From CAYQJL01 sp964612295 (GTDB lineage Bacteria > Eisenbacteria > RBG-16-71-46 > CAIMUX01 > WJJG01), in NCBI GenBank assembly GCA_964612295.1, contig CAZTDY010000006.1:59716-123715 (forward strand): a stretch of 64,000 nt of DNA, given 5' to 3'. Position 1 is the stretch's first letter. Each line of letters opens with the position of its first letter. Positions 7,831 through 16,549 of this stretch are shown here, in pieces. The notes under the pieces are model-generated. The model made no database searches. It saw only the letters and a program-made list of their open reading frames with translations, and was not told where the DNA came from. Made by a program: the position numbers and the translations under genes.

Positions 7831-10800
7831 CTACTGGATCACCATGACCTTCCGGGCCTCATTCACCTCGCCGGCCTTGAACCGGTAGAAGTAGATTCCC
7901 GTCCCCAGCTCGGTTGCGTTCAATGTTGCCGAGTGCGTCCCGGCGGCATACTGCCCCCGGGCCAGGATCGCGACGCGCTTGCCCGCCACGTTGAAGACAT
8001 CCAGGCGCACATCTGCCGCCTCTGGCAGGTTGAAGAAGATCGTGCGCGTGCTGGGCGACCAGCTCGAGCGCACCTCCGACCCGCTGAACGCCAGGCGGCC
8101 GAGCGGGCCGTCTCGACCTTCGACGGGGCCGCTCTCGCAGGCGATCGTGACCACGTTCGCTCCCGGATCGTAGGTGTGCGTTGCGTGCGTGACGTCGGTG
8201 ACCTCGAAGCACCATTCGCCCACCGGGTTGCGCACCTTGTCAGTTGTTACGGAGATCGACCCGTCCGTGCCAGTGATCCCGCTCGCGGTGCCTGCAGAGG
8301 GACCCGTGAAACTCAACGAGACGGTCGCACCCGACAGCGGCGCGCTCGCCTGATCCACGATCCAGACCGTGCAGGTCCCCTTGTAGCCGTTGCCGACCCG
8401 CCGGCGGCCGGCCGTCATGTCATCGACATGCATCGTGTTGTTGCCGGCCTCCAGCACGGTGATGTATCCCGTCTTGGTCTCATCATCCGATCCGTAGGCG
8501 TTGGTGGCCGTCAAGGTTACCGTGTAGGTGCCGGGCGCGTCATACTGGTGGCTGGGACTCTGCGCAGAGGAGGTGCCCCCATCGCCAAACGTCCAGCTCC
8601 AGGCAGTCGGCGCGCCGCTCGAGAGATCGCTGAACTGCACGACGAGCGGCGCGTAGCCGGACGTCGGCACACCCTCGAAGTTCGCCACCGGCGGCACCGG
8701 TCCGCTGATCGACTCGATCGCCAGGTAGTCGATGTAGATGCTGTCGAGTGACTGCAGCTTTCTTGTGTGATCGCTGTCAACCACCCGGATGTACACCGTG
8801 CCGCTCACCGAAGCAGGCATGCTGACCGTATAGAGCTGCTCGGTTGCGCTGGCAACGGTCACCAGGTCGGTGAAGCTGCTCCCATCGGTCGAGTAGGCGA
8901 AGGTGAAATCATCGCCGTCGGAGTTCGACGGACGGTAGGCCTCGACATAGAAGGTGACCGAACTTCCGCCGCCCACCGTGAAGCTCCACTGATGCTCGAG
9001 CATGCTGTACCACTTGCGCGGGTGGGTCTGTGAGGAGACCTCGGTGATCACCTCATAGCCATTGTTGCTGGTGTGGGTGTCAAGGTAGGACCCGCTGACC
9101 GTTCCAGCCACCGGGATATCCGCCTCGGCCACCGCGACTGGCGGTGCGGGATCCACCTGAATGTAGCCGGTTCTGGTCATCGCGTCGGAGCCGCAGGCGT
9201 TCGCCACGGCCAGGGTGACCGTGTAGTCGCCTTCGCCCGTGTAGGTGTGACTCGGGTTCTGGGCCGAAGAGGTGCCGCCGTCCCCGAAGGTCCAGCTCCA
9301 ACTGTCGGCGCCGGTCGAGAGGTCGGTGAAATCAACTATGAGGGGAGCCGTTCCCGTGGTCGGCGAACCGGAGAAGTCCGCCACCGGTGCCACGCACGGA
9401 TCCACCGTGATGTAGTCCGTCTTTGTTTCGGTATCCGATCCTCCGGGGCCGGTCACCGTCAGGCTGACCGTATAGGTTCCCGCCGCAGTGTATTGGTGGG
9501 ATGGATTCTGCGCACTCGAAGTGCCGCCATCCCCGAACGTCCAGCTCCACGTGTCGATGCTGCCGGTGGACAGATCCGTGAAATCGACGGTCAGCGGCTC
9601 GGTCCCCGAGGTGGGTGTGCCGGAGAAATCCGCGACCGGTGGTGGGGGAGGCCCCGTATTGACCGCGTTGTAGGAGTTGATGCGGCCCGCGCCCATCTTC
9701 CCGAGGTAGGTCGATGGGAGATAGGCGTCGATGTCGTCGGCGCTCGTGTAGAGCTGGTCTTCGACCTGTGAGGCGCTCCAACCGGGGTTCTGCGACCAGA
9801 TCAGCGCGCCCACGCCGGCCGCCATCGGGGTGGCCATGGAGGTGCCGTCCATCGAGGCCCAATAGGTCGTGTTCGGGTCGGTGTGATCGTGATAGGTCGA
9901 GTAGATGCCCACGCCGGGTGCGCTGATATCGACCCAGGTGCCGTAGGTGGTGAAGCTGGCCGGGCTGTCGTCCACATCGACCGCCGCGACCGAGATGCAG
10001 TCCCCGCGGCCGTTCAAGTAGTCGGCCGTCTGGCTGCCGTCGTTGCCCGCGGCCACGAAGATCAGGCCACCGGAGTTGAGGAAATAGGTCGCAGCTGTGC
10101 CGATCCCGCCCGAGTTGGACGAGCCCCAGCTGCAGGAGGCGATCTTGGCGCCGTTGTTCGCAGCGTAGTAGAAGGCCTCGGCGGCGGCGTCCATCATGAC
10201 GACGCCGTATTCTTGACCGAGGTAGTTGTAGGAATACCCCATCCGCAGCGCCATGATCTCGACGCCGTTTCCGTATTCGGCCTGGGGTCCGTTGTTCCAA
10301 CCGCCCGCGACACCGGCCATGCCGTAGCCGTCGTTGGTGATCATGCCGAAGATACCGGCGGTGTGCGTGCCGTGGCCGTTGAAGTCACGGGGGTCGTTGT
10401 CCATGTCGTTACAGTCTTCGCCGCTCCAGCAGTTGCTGACGCCGTCGATGAAGTCGTAGCCGACCCAATCGTCGGTGTATCCGTTGCCGTCGTCATCTAC
10501 GCCGGAGGAGCCATTCAGCTCCGCCGTGTTGATCCACATGTTTCCGCGGGATGCACCGGGATTCGAGACCGAGGCGTTCGAGCCGCCGAAGTCGGGGTGG
10601 TAGTACCGCGTTCCCGAGTCGAGAATCGCCACGATGACCGACGAACTCCCGGTTTGGATGTCCCACGCCTCCGGAGAGTCGATATCGTGGTCGTCCGCCT
10701 GATGGTGATAGGTCTGGTAGGGGCTGAAGTAGGTGTCATTGGGGGTCGCGCGCATCGCGTGAATGCCGATCGGTTCCACGCTCTCCACGAAGGGATGGCG

Positions 10801-11183
10801 CGCATAGGCCGCCATGACGTCCTCGAGGATACCCGATTCGAATCGGACCTTGTGGAATCTCGCCAGGTTGGCCTCGGCCGGGTTCAGGCTGTTCTCGGAG
10901 CCGAGGAACTGCTGGCGAATGCGGGTGACGCGATACTGGTCCGACAACGCATCGAACGCGTCGTCGCCTATCTGAGCGATCGCATCCGCGGAGTAGAACA
11001 CGCCCAGCTGCCCGACGTCCGGTTGACGTCCGGTTTCAACACCAGAACGAACTCATCCGGAACGTTCCCAAGGAACGATGGGATTCCCTCCGGGCGTTCG
11101 ATCTGGATGATTTGATCTGCTGCTGAGGCTGCCGTGGAGACGGCGATCAGACCACACATGATTCCGATGACGAGCTTCTTCAT
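7831..11183 (-). pseudogene. Secreted subtilisin-like (S8) protease with three PKD domains and sorting tail; reading frame broken by an 11-bp duplication
   Basis: The natural start is the ATG at 11183 behind GAGAGGAG, giving signal peptide MKKLVIGIMCGLIAVSTAAS and an inhibitor-like propeptide (DEFVLVLKPDV). There the frame is lost because an 11-bp unit is present twice (11014-11035); removing one copy joins LVLKPDVGQLGVFYS smoothly and yields about 1113 residues. The catalytic triad is intact: Asp in VAILDSG, His in FNGHGTHTAG, Ser in DGTSMATPM. Then follow two PKD domains, a beta-sandwich region, a third PKD domain (each with WSWTFGDGGTSS), an Ig-like region and a FlgD-like sorting tail. If the duplication is real, only a start inside the gene could make the protease, without signal peptide. 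Confidence 0.88.
11014..11035. repeat. Perfect 11-bp tandem duplication (two copies)
   Basis: Unit GACGTCCGGTT at 11014-11024 and again at 11025-11035. It lies in the propeptide region of the S8 protease and shifts its frame by 11 bp. Confidence 0.97.
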
Positions 11184-11319
11184 GTCTACTCCTCTCGGTT
11201 GGGGGGATGCGCGGATGCCCCCTGCGGAAAGAGCATGGTGTAAACCATGCTCCTTTTGCGCCATTATAACGCGGCTCCCGGATGGCCTTCAAGAGACGAT
11301 CTGATTGCCGTATATGCCT

Positions 11320-12213
11320 TTACGACGGTGGGTTCCCACGCGAGGCCATTTGGGGCAGCCGGGCCACGTCCTCCAGCACGCCGGATTCGATTCCATCGAC
11401 GAAGAGCTGCCGATGCGGGAAGGGGATTTGGATACCGGCTTGATCGAGAGCGAGTTTGCCCGCCTCGAGCGCATCGACGAAGACGCCCGTCTCGACCGCG
11501 GCATCGCCGATCCACACTCGCAGCTCCAGATTGACGCTGGAGTCGTCGAGCTTGACCACCACGACCGTCGTGGCGGGATCGTCAATGACGTCGGGCACCG
11601 TCTTGGCTGCTGCCAGAAGAACCTCGCGGGCCCGCCCGATGTCCTCCTTGTAGGCGATGCCGACCGGCACGTTGACGCGGGTCTCGCCGTTCTTCGTGTG
11701 ATTGACCAGGACATCATCAACGATCTGCCGGTTGGGAATCACAACCCACGTGTTGCTGGGTGTCATAATGCGGGTGGAACGGAGCGTAATCTCCGTTACT
11801 TTGCCGTATTTGCCGCAGGCGGTGACCCAGTCCCCGACCTTGAACGGTTCGTCCCAGAAGATCGTCAGGCCGGCGATCGTATTGGCGAGCGAATCCTGCG
11901 CGGCGATTCCCAGGGCCAGACCGGCCACCCCGATGCCGGCCAGGGCCGCGCCGACGTTGATCCCGAGCTGGCTGGCGGCCATCACGATCCCGAATACGAA
12001 GACGACGGCCCGGTAGATGTTCTCGACGAGGAGTCTCACGAGGTGCGATTCAAGCCCCGAGCGAACGAGCAGGGAGGTGAGCGGTTTGCGCGTAAGCCGA
12101 TATCCCAGCCAGAAGGCGAAGCCGATCAGCAGCGCGGTCAGCAGCCGGGGGATGAAAGCGACGATCAGCGTGGTGATCTGACCCAGATCAATGAGGTCCA
12201 GGATAGCATCCAT
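11320..12213 (-). CDS. Small-conductance mechanosensitive channel, MscS family
   Basis: 297 residues from the second of two close ATGs (12213), which has GGAGGAG at proper spacing; the ATG at 12219 abuts that site. MscS channels in the inner membrane open under osmotic down-shock. Three membrane helices are seen in the first 115 residues; the third is the glycine/alanine-rich pore helix (GINVGAALAGIGVAGLALG). The beta domain follows (IFWDEPFKVGDWV, VTEITLRSTRI, VVIPNRQI). Single gene, divergent from the UroD-like gene at 12357. Confidence 0.93.
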   Translation of the reverse strand: MDAILDLIDLGQITTLIVAFIPRLLTALLIGFAFWLGYRLTRKPLTSLLVRSGLESHLVRLLVENIYRAVVFVFGIVMAASQLGINVGAALAGIGVAGLALGIAAQDSLANTIAGLTIFWDEPFKVGDWVTACGKYGKVTEITLRSTRIMTPSNTWVVIPNRQIVDDVLVNHTKNGETRVNVPVGIAYKEDIGRAREVLLAAAKTVPDVIDDPATTVVVVKLDDSSVNLELRVWIGDAAVETGVFVDALEAGKLALDQAGIQIPFPHRQLFVDGIESGVLEDVARLPQMASRGNPPS

Positions 12214-12356
12214 GGGCATCTCCTCCCGGATCGAAGGTGAATGGGATTCTTGTCACCAACGTTGACACAGTCAGGAACGCCGTCAAGGTGCGCTTTATCC
12301 CGGGGCGATCAGGGCCCATAATGGAATCGTGTCGGCGGCAATCCTGGGAGGGGGCG

Positions 12357-13424
12357 ATGACATCACGCGAACGCCTTCTCGTGGCTCTTGGCGGAGGCGA
12401 GCCCGATCGGGTTCCTCGGGCCCTGGGGTTCTATCACCTCGACTTGCGCCGGATGGCCCCCCGCGATCTGTACCGGGATGATCTGGTCGACATCCACTTC
12501 GTCCGCCTCAAACCATCGCGCGAGGAGGTCGAACTCGGGCGCCGCGCCATGCCCCACGACGGGGACACCCGCCTCGGCAATCCGGCCCAGCTCGCGACCT
12601 ACTCTCAGTGGAGCTACTTCCCGAATGACGATGCTCGTCGCAACCCGTTGGCGGAGGCAAAGTCGATCGAGGATCTCAAGCGGTTCCGTTTTCCCGACGT
12701 GAGCATGCCCTACCAGGTCAAAGGGCTCGCGAAGCAGGTGAGATCCCTCCACGAGCGGTGCCTTGCCGCGGGTGGGAATCTGCCTCACCTGGGCGGTGAG
12801 CTGTTCGAAGCGGCCTGGCGGTTGCGCGGCCTGGAGAACTTCCTGATCGATCTCGTTCGGCGGCCGGACTGGGCGCATTTCATCCTGGACCGTCTGGCCG
12901 ACCTGGCGCTCCGCAACGCCCAGGCTCTGGCAAGCGCCGGAGTCGATCTGCTGGCCTTGGACGACGATGTGGGCATGCCGGGGACCATGATGATCAGTCC
13001 CGAGACCTGGAGGGAATTTTTCAAGCCGCGGCTGGCGGCCATCATCGAGGGGGCCCGTTCAATCCAACCTGATCTGCGGGTTCTGTACCACAGCGATGGG
13101 ACCTTCACGCCGATCGTGGGGGATCTGATCGAGATCGGCGTCGATGCGATCAACCCGCTTCAACCCGAGCACATGCCGGCCGAGCCGATTCGCGCATCCT
13201 TCGGGTCGCGCGTCGCACTCTGGGGAGCGGTCGGTCGCCAGACGACCTTCAGCTTCGACGGGCCGGAGGAGATTCGCGAAGAGGTTCGCGAGCGGATTCG
13301 AACCCTGGGGCGCTCCGGTCTCATCCTGTGTCCGGCCTATGACATCGACGAACCGGACATCCCCTGGGCCAACGTGCAGGCGTTCTTGGAGTCTGTAGAG
13401 ACGTACGGGAGGAACGAAGAATGA
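12357..13424 (+). CDS. UroD-superfamily protein (MtaA/CmuA-like methyltransferase type)
   Basis: 355 residues from the ATG at 12357 (GGAGG upstream). The fold is that of uroporphyrinogen decarboxylase relatives: MTSRERLLVALGGGEPDRVPRA at the start, a LLALDDDVGMPGTMMISP strand, a PRLAAIIEGA helix and YHSDGTFTPI, where methyltransferase members hold a zinc-binding His. The HemE RQAGR motif is absent, so it is not the haem-pathway enzyme. Such proteins move methyl groups between substrates, corrinoids and thiols, but the substrate here is unknown. Its stop overlaps the start of the next gene (ATGA at 13421). Confidence 0.8.
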   Translation: MTSRERLLVALGGGEPDRVPRALGFYHLDLRRMAPRDLYRDDLVDIHFVRLKPSREEVELGRRAMPHDGDTRLGNPAQLATYSQWSYFPNDDARRNPLAEAKSIEDLKRFRFPDVSMPYQVKGLAKQVRSLHERCLAAGGNLPHLGGELFEAAWRLRGLENFLIDLVRRPDWAHFILDRLADLALRNAQALASAGVDLLALDDDVGMPGTMMISPETWREFFKPRLAAIIEGARSIQPDLRVLYHSDGTFTPIVGDLIEIGVDAINPLQPEHMPAEPIRASFGSRVALWGAVGRQTTFSFDGPEEIREEVRERIRTLGRSGLILCPAYDIDEPDIPWANVQAFLESVETYGRNEE

Positions 13425-13861
13425 GGTGTTTGGGTCCCTGTCTCCTGTCCGCGCTGATCCTGATCTGCGCGATGGTCCCGGGGTGTGCCGATTCGACCGA
13501 TGGGACCGATCAAGGTCCCTGGTTCCAACGCCCACCCGAACAATGGCCCCAGATCACGATGATCAATGAGATCGAGTACGATGACCAACATCATCCCGTA
13601 GCGGGGTGTGGTTTCCTGCTGGACACCGGAACCGATACCCTGGCCGTGACCGCCAAACATGTCCTGACCTACTTCAAGTCGGGGGCGATGAGCAGCGTGT
13701 CCTTCCGAGGAACGCTGAAAGAGTGGAAGATGTACCCGAAGGACAACCCGGCCGACGTCGTGATCGTCGACTCCCGCGTGATCGGCCTCATGTCCCAGAA
13801 GGCGGGGCCCTTGCAGAGGGTATCGTCCCTGGACTATCCGCTGGAGTTTCTGGGGCGCTGA
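13421..13861 (+). CDS. Lipoprotein with a truncated trypsin-like protease N-terminal half
   Basis: 146 residues. A signal peptide with lipobox (MVPGC) predicts a lipid-anchored exported protein. The segment GCGFLLDTGTDTLAVTAKHVL resembles the N-terminal barrel of trypsin-like proteases, with the catalytic-His strand as TAKHVL. The protein ends about 80 residues later, before the Asp and Ser parts of a full protease domain, so it is either a non-catalytic member or the stump of a longer gene. Translation is coupled to the UroD-like gene. Its stop codon lies inside a terminator-like hairpin. Confidence 0.6.
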   Translation: MRCLGPCLLSALILICAMVPGCADSTDGTDQGPWFQRPPEQWPQITMINEIEYDDQHHPVAGCGFLLDTGTDTLAVTAKHVLTYFKSGAMSSVSFRGTLKEWKMYPKDNPADVVIVDSRVIGLMSQKAGPLQRVSSLDYPLEFLGR

Positions 13862-13882
13862 GGAGCGGGTCAACAGCGCCCC
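13852..13882. terminator. Bidirectional terminator-like hairpin between convergent genes
   Basis: GGGGCGCTG at 13852-13860 pairs with CAGCGCCCC at 13874-13882 over a 13-nt loop, between the lipoprotein gene and the convergent S8 protease gene. No long T-run follows, so efficiency is uncertain. Confidence 0.6.
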
Positions 13883-13893
13883 TTAGTTTCCAG

Positions 13894-16341
13894 CTACTTG
13901 ACCAGCAAGAACTTCTCGGTGGCGATCCTTTTCGCCGACAGGAGCCGCACGAAATAGACTCCCGGGGCAACTTGCACACCGTTTTCGCCCTGCGCATCCC
14001 AGGCGACCTGATGGGTCCCCGCCGCTTTCACGCCCTCGAACAACGTGGCCACGCGGCGTCCCTGTGCATCGTGGACGGTCAAGCGGATGTCCCGCGGGAC
14101 CGACAGCGCAAAGGTGAAGTGAGCGGTGCGGGAGCTCGGGTTGGGACCATCCAAGGCCAGGCTGAGCACCGAACGCCCCGCGGTCGTCTCCCGATCGATG
14201 TCCGAGTAGTCGACCGATTGCACGCCGCTGGCGACCAGGGCATACGGCGCATCGAGCATGATCGTTTCCGGCTCGGCATCCTGAACCAGCTCGTCCGCCC
14301 GAACCTCGATCGTCCACTCCCCGGGCTCGGGATTCTGCACGAAGACACATTCGACGGTGTTCTTCGTGTCGGCCGCGCCGTCCGGCGTGGACCAGACGCC
14401 CACTGAGAGGCCTTCGTTCCCGTAGTAGACCGTCTCCGACGGAGAGATGACCCGCAGGGTAAGATCGTTGATCCGGTGCTGGCTTTGAACCGCCGGGTTT
14501 CCTGGCAGATCGGGATAGGTCATCGTCACCTTGAGCGCGGGCTCATTCTCCTCGACCAACACCGTGTGCTCTCGAACATCGAAGGGCTGCAGCAGATCCT
14601 CCTGATCGACCACATAGAACTTCTCGCGCAGGTCGTACATGTTCTGCAGATCCGGGAGCCCCCAACCCTGATGCATACGGGTCTTGTCATGGGTCGTCCC
14701 GGTGAAGTCGTACTGGAGCGCCGTATTGACCATCATGGCCTTCGCGGTCGCACTGTGGGGCCGGTTGTCGAAGACGGTGCCCTCGGGATCGACCTCGTTC
14801 CCGAAGATGCCTTCGGCCCACATCTGATGGAAGAGCCCCACATGCCCGGCGATGATGGGCGTGGCGCCACTCGTCCCGCCGAAGTAGGGGGTATAGGACT
14901 CGTAGCCGCAGCAATCGACCGTGTAGGTCTGATCGTAGGCGTGACACAGCGTCGGCTTGATGCGTCCGTCCGACGCCGGTCCGATGCTGGCGCCGTAGCA
15001 CCAGCAATCATCGGCGAGGTCCGCGGTGCCGTAGTGGTAGATGCCGCCTCCGGAGATGATGTTCTTGGCCCAGGCTTGAGGGCGCGAGTCCTGGTCTCCC
15101 GCGTTGCTCTGCGATTGGCAGTGAACGAGGTCGGAGTCGAACAGCATCGCATCGGTGTCGGCGGAGACGGTCGTGTAGTTGTACGTGCGCGGGCTCCCCA
15201 CGCTCGATGTCTGGAAGACAGCGTTGTAGGGCTCCTGCAAGAGCTCCATCGAGTTCAGGTAGCGGTTGTGCCCTTCGATACTGATGTAGTGGTAATCGGC
15301 CACAATGCCCTGTCCGTCCGGGAGCAACCCTCGGGCGATCGCCAGACCGGCGCCATCCCCGAAGCAGATGCCCGAGGTCGCCGCGCCATGGTCGTCAGCG
15401 GTCGTGTAGCTGTGTTGGATCAGCGGCCGGGACTCGAAGTCGTGATGACCGATATTGAAGCCCGCATCGAACGACTCGCCCCTCACGCCGGCGCCCGTGT
15501 ATCCTGCCACGGTTTCGATGTAGTCCGCCCCACTCATCGTTCGGATGATATTCATGTCGTGCTCGTAGGGTCCCCAGCGGTCGGCGAAGAGCACTTCGTC
15601 CCAGTGTGCTACGTCGAAGAGCTGGTCGGGGGTGAGCGTGGCCCGCACGAGGAACTTGCCGGCATCGGCGCTCTCGACCTGATAGCCGCGAAGCGCGAGG
15701 CGATCGGCGACCTCAAGTTTCTGCGCCTCGGTCAGGACCTGGACGTTGTAGGTGTCGCGCGGATAGATCTGCTCCGCCTGCTCCAGATTCTCGATCAGAA
15801 ACGCTTCCAACCGGTAGGCCGGGTGATAGGGGCCGACCCACCGCACGTAGGGCAGTTCATCGACGGCCCCTCTCGTCTCCGCGTCCATCTCGACGAGATA
15901 GGCGTACTGCGCGATGTAGTGACGGACCTCGCCCCCGAGGGCCGCGATCTGATCCGCGTATTGGACGAGGGGAGGGGTCACGAATTGGACAATGAAGAGC
16001 TGGCCGGATTCGTCCGCCGCGAGCCGGGGGTGCATTGGGAGTTCGCCATCCAGTGGATCAAAGGCCCCGTAGCCGAGGCCGAGTTCGTAGGTCGCCTGGG
16101 ATTGACGATCCACCCGGTCATCGCCGAAGGACAGGCGATAGAAGTGCGCCTGGGCTCCGTTCGCGTCCGCTTCCTGCCACAAGGTGACGAGGGTGGAAGA
16201 ACCCGGAATCTGAATCGTCTCCGCGCGCGGATTGGTACCTATCTCGGGTGCCGCAGATGCCGAATGCGCTCCCGTGCAGATCAGGGCGGTTACGATTGCG
16301 ATCACCGTGAAAGTCAGCTTGCAGAAGTGCTTGTGTCCCAT
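13894..16341 (-). CDS. Secreted S8 (subtilisin-like) protease with P-domain-like region and sorting tail
   Basis: 815 residues. Signal peptide at residues 1-30 (hydrophobic core then AHSASAA). A ~230-residue N-terminal region precedes the peptidase domain. The triad is seen as Asp in GESFDAGFN, His in DDHGAATSG and Ser in GGTSGATP; spacing fits S8 although motifs diverge from classical subtilisins. Several Cys in CWCYG and VDCCGYE may form disulfides outside the cell. A proprotein-convertase P-like beta domain follows (NDLTLRVISPSETVYYG ... GEWTIEVRA). The last ~90 residues are the FlgD-like sorting domain (LDGPNPSS, DAQGRRVATL, WDAQGENG, GVYFVRLL). It converges on the lipoprotein gene. Confidence 0.88.
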   Translation of the reverse strand: MGHKHFCKLTFTVIAIVTALICTGAHSASAAPEIGTNPRAETIQIPGSSTLVTLWQEADANGAQAHFYRLSFGDDRVDRQSQATYELGLGYGAFDPLDGELPMHPRLAADESGQLFIVQFVTPPLVQYADQIAALGGEVRHYIAQYAYLVEMDAETRGAVDELPYVRWVGPYHPAYRLEAFLIENLEQAEQIYPRDTYNVQVLTEAQKLEVADRLALRGYQVESADAGKFLVRATLTPDQLFDVAHWDEVLFADRWGPYEHDMNIIRTMSGADYIETVAGYTGAGVRGESFDAGFNIGHHDFESRPLIQHSYTTADDHGAATSGICFGDGAGLAIARGLLPDGQGIVADYHYISIEGHNRYLNSMELLQEPYNAVFQTSSVGSPRTYNYTTVSADTDAMLFDSDLVHCQSQSNAGDQDSRPQAWAKNIISGGGIYHYGTADLADDCWCYGASIGPASDGRIKPTLCHAYDQTYTVDCCGYESYTPYFGGTSGATPIIAGHVGLFHQMWAEGIFGNEVDPEGTVFDNRPHSATAKAMMVNTALQYDFTGTTHDKTRMHQGWGLPDLQNMYDLREKFYVVDQEDLLQPFDVREHTVLVEENEPALKVTMTYPDLPGNPAVQSQHRINDLTLRVISPSETVYYGNEGLSVGVWSTPDGAADTKNTVECVFVQNPEPGEWTIEVRADELVQDAEPETIMLDAPYALVASGVQSVDYSDIDRETTAGRSVLSLALDGPNPSSRTAHFTFALSVPRDIRLTVHDAQGRRVATLFEGVKAAGTHQVAWDAQGENGVQVAPGVYFVRLLSAKRIATEKFLLVK

Positions 16342-16549
16342 GTGCCCCCCATCGTTGTGCCATCCTGGCTGGGCCGGACGCCTTCCGACCCGGGTGTCGA
16401 AGCGAATCTACAATAGTCTACCATAAAAAGGGACTTTAGGGGGGTCTAGATGCTGCTATAAAGTGTCGCGAAATGGGATCGCGGCCCAGCGTGCGTGGGC
16501 GCGGGTGCCGTTGCTCCTGAGTCTGCTCGCAACCAATTGGGGTGAATCC

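Noticed and set aside
6793..8751. 652-codon forward frame across thiF, the TPP riboswitch and the protease end
   Set aside because: It crosses two genes and a riboswitch on the other strand and has no recognisable domain.
14476..16416. 646-codon forward frame opposite the S8 protease
   Set aside because: Shadow of the reverse-strand protease, which has signal peptide, triad and sorting tail.
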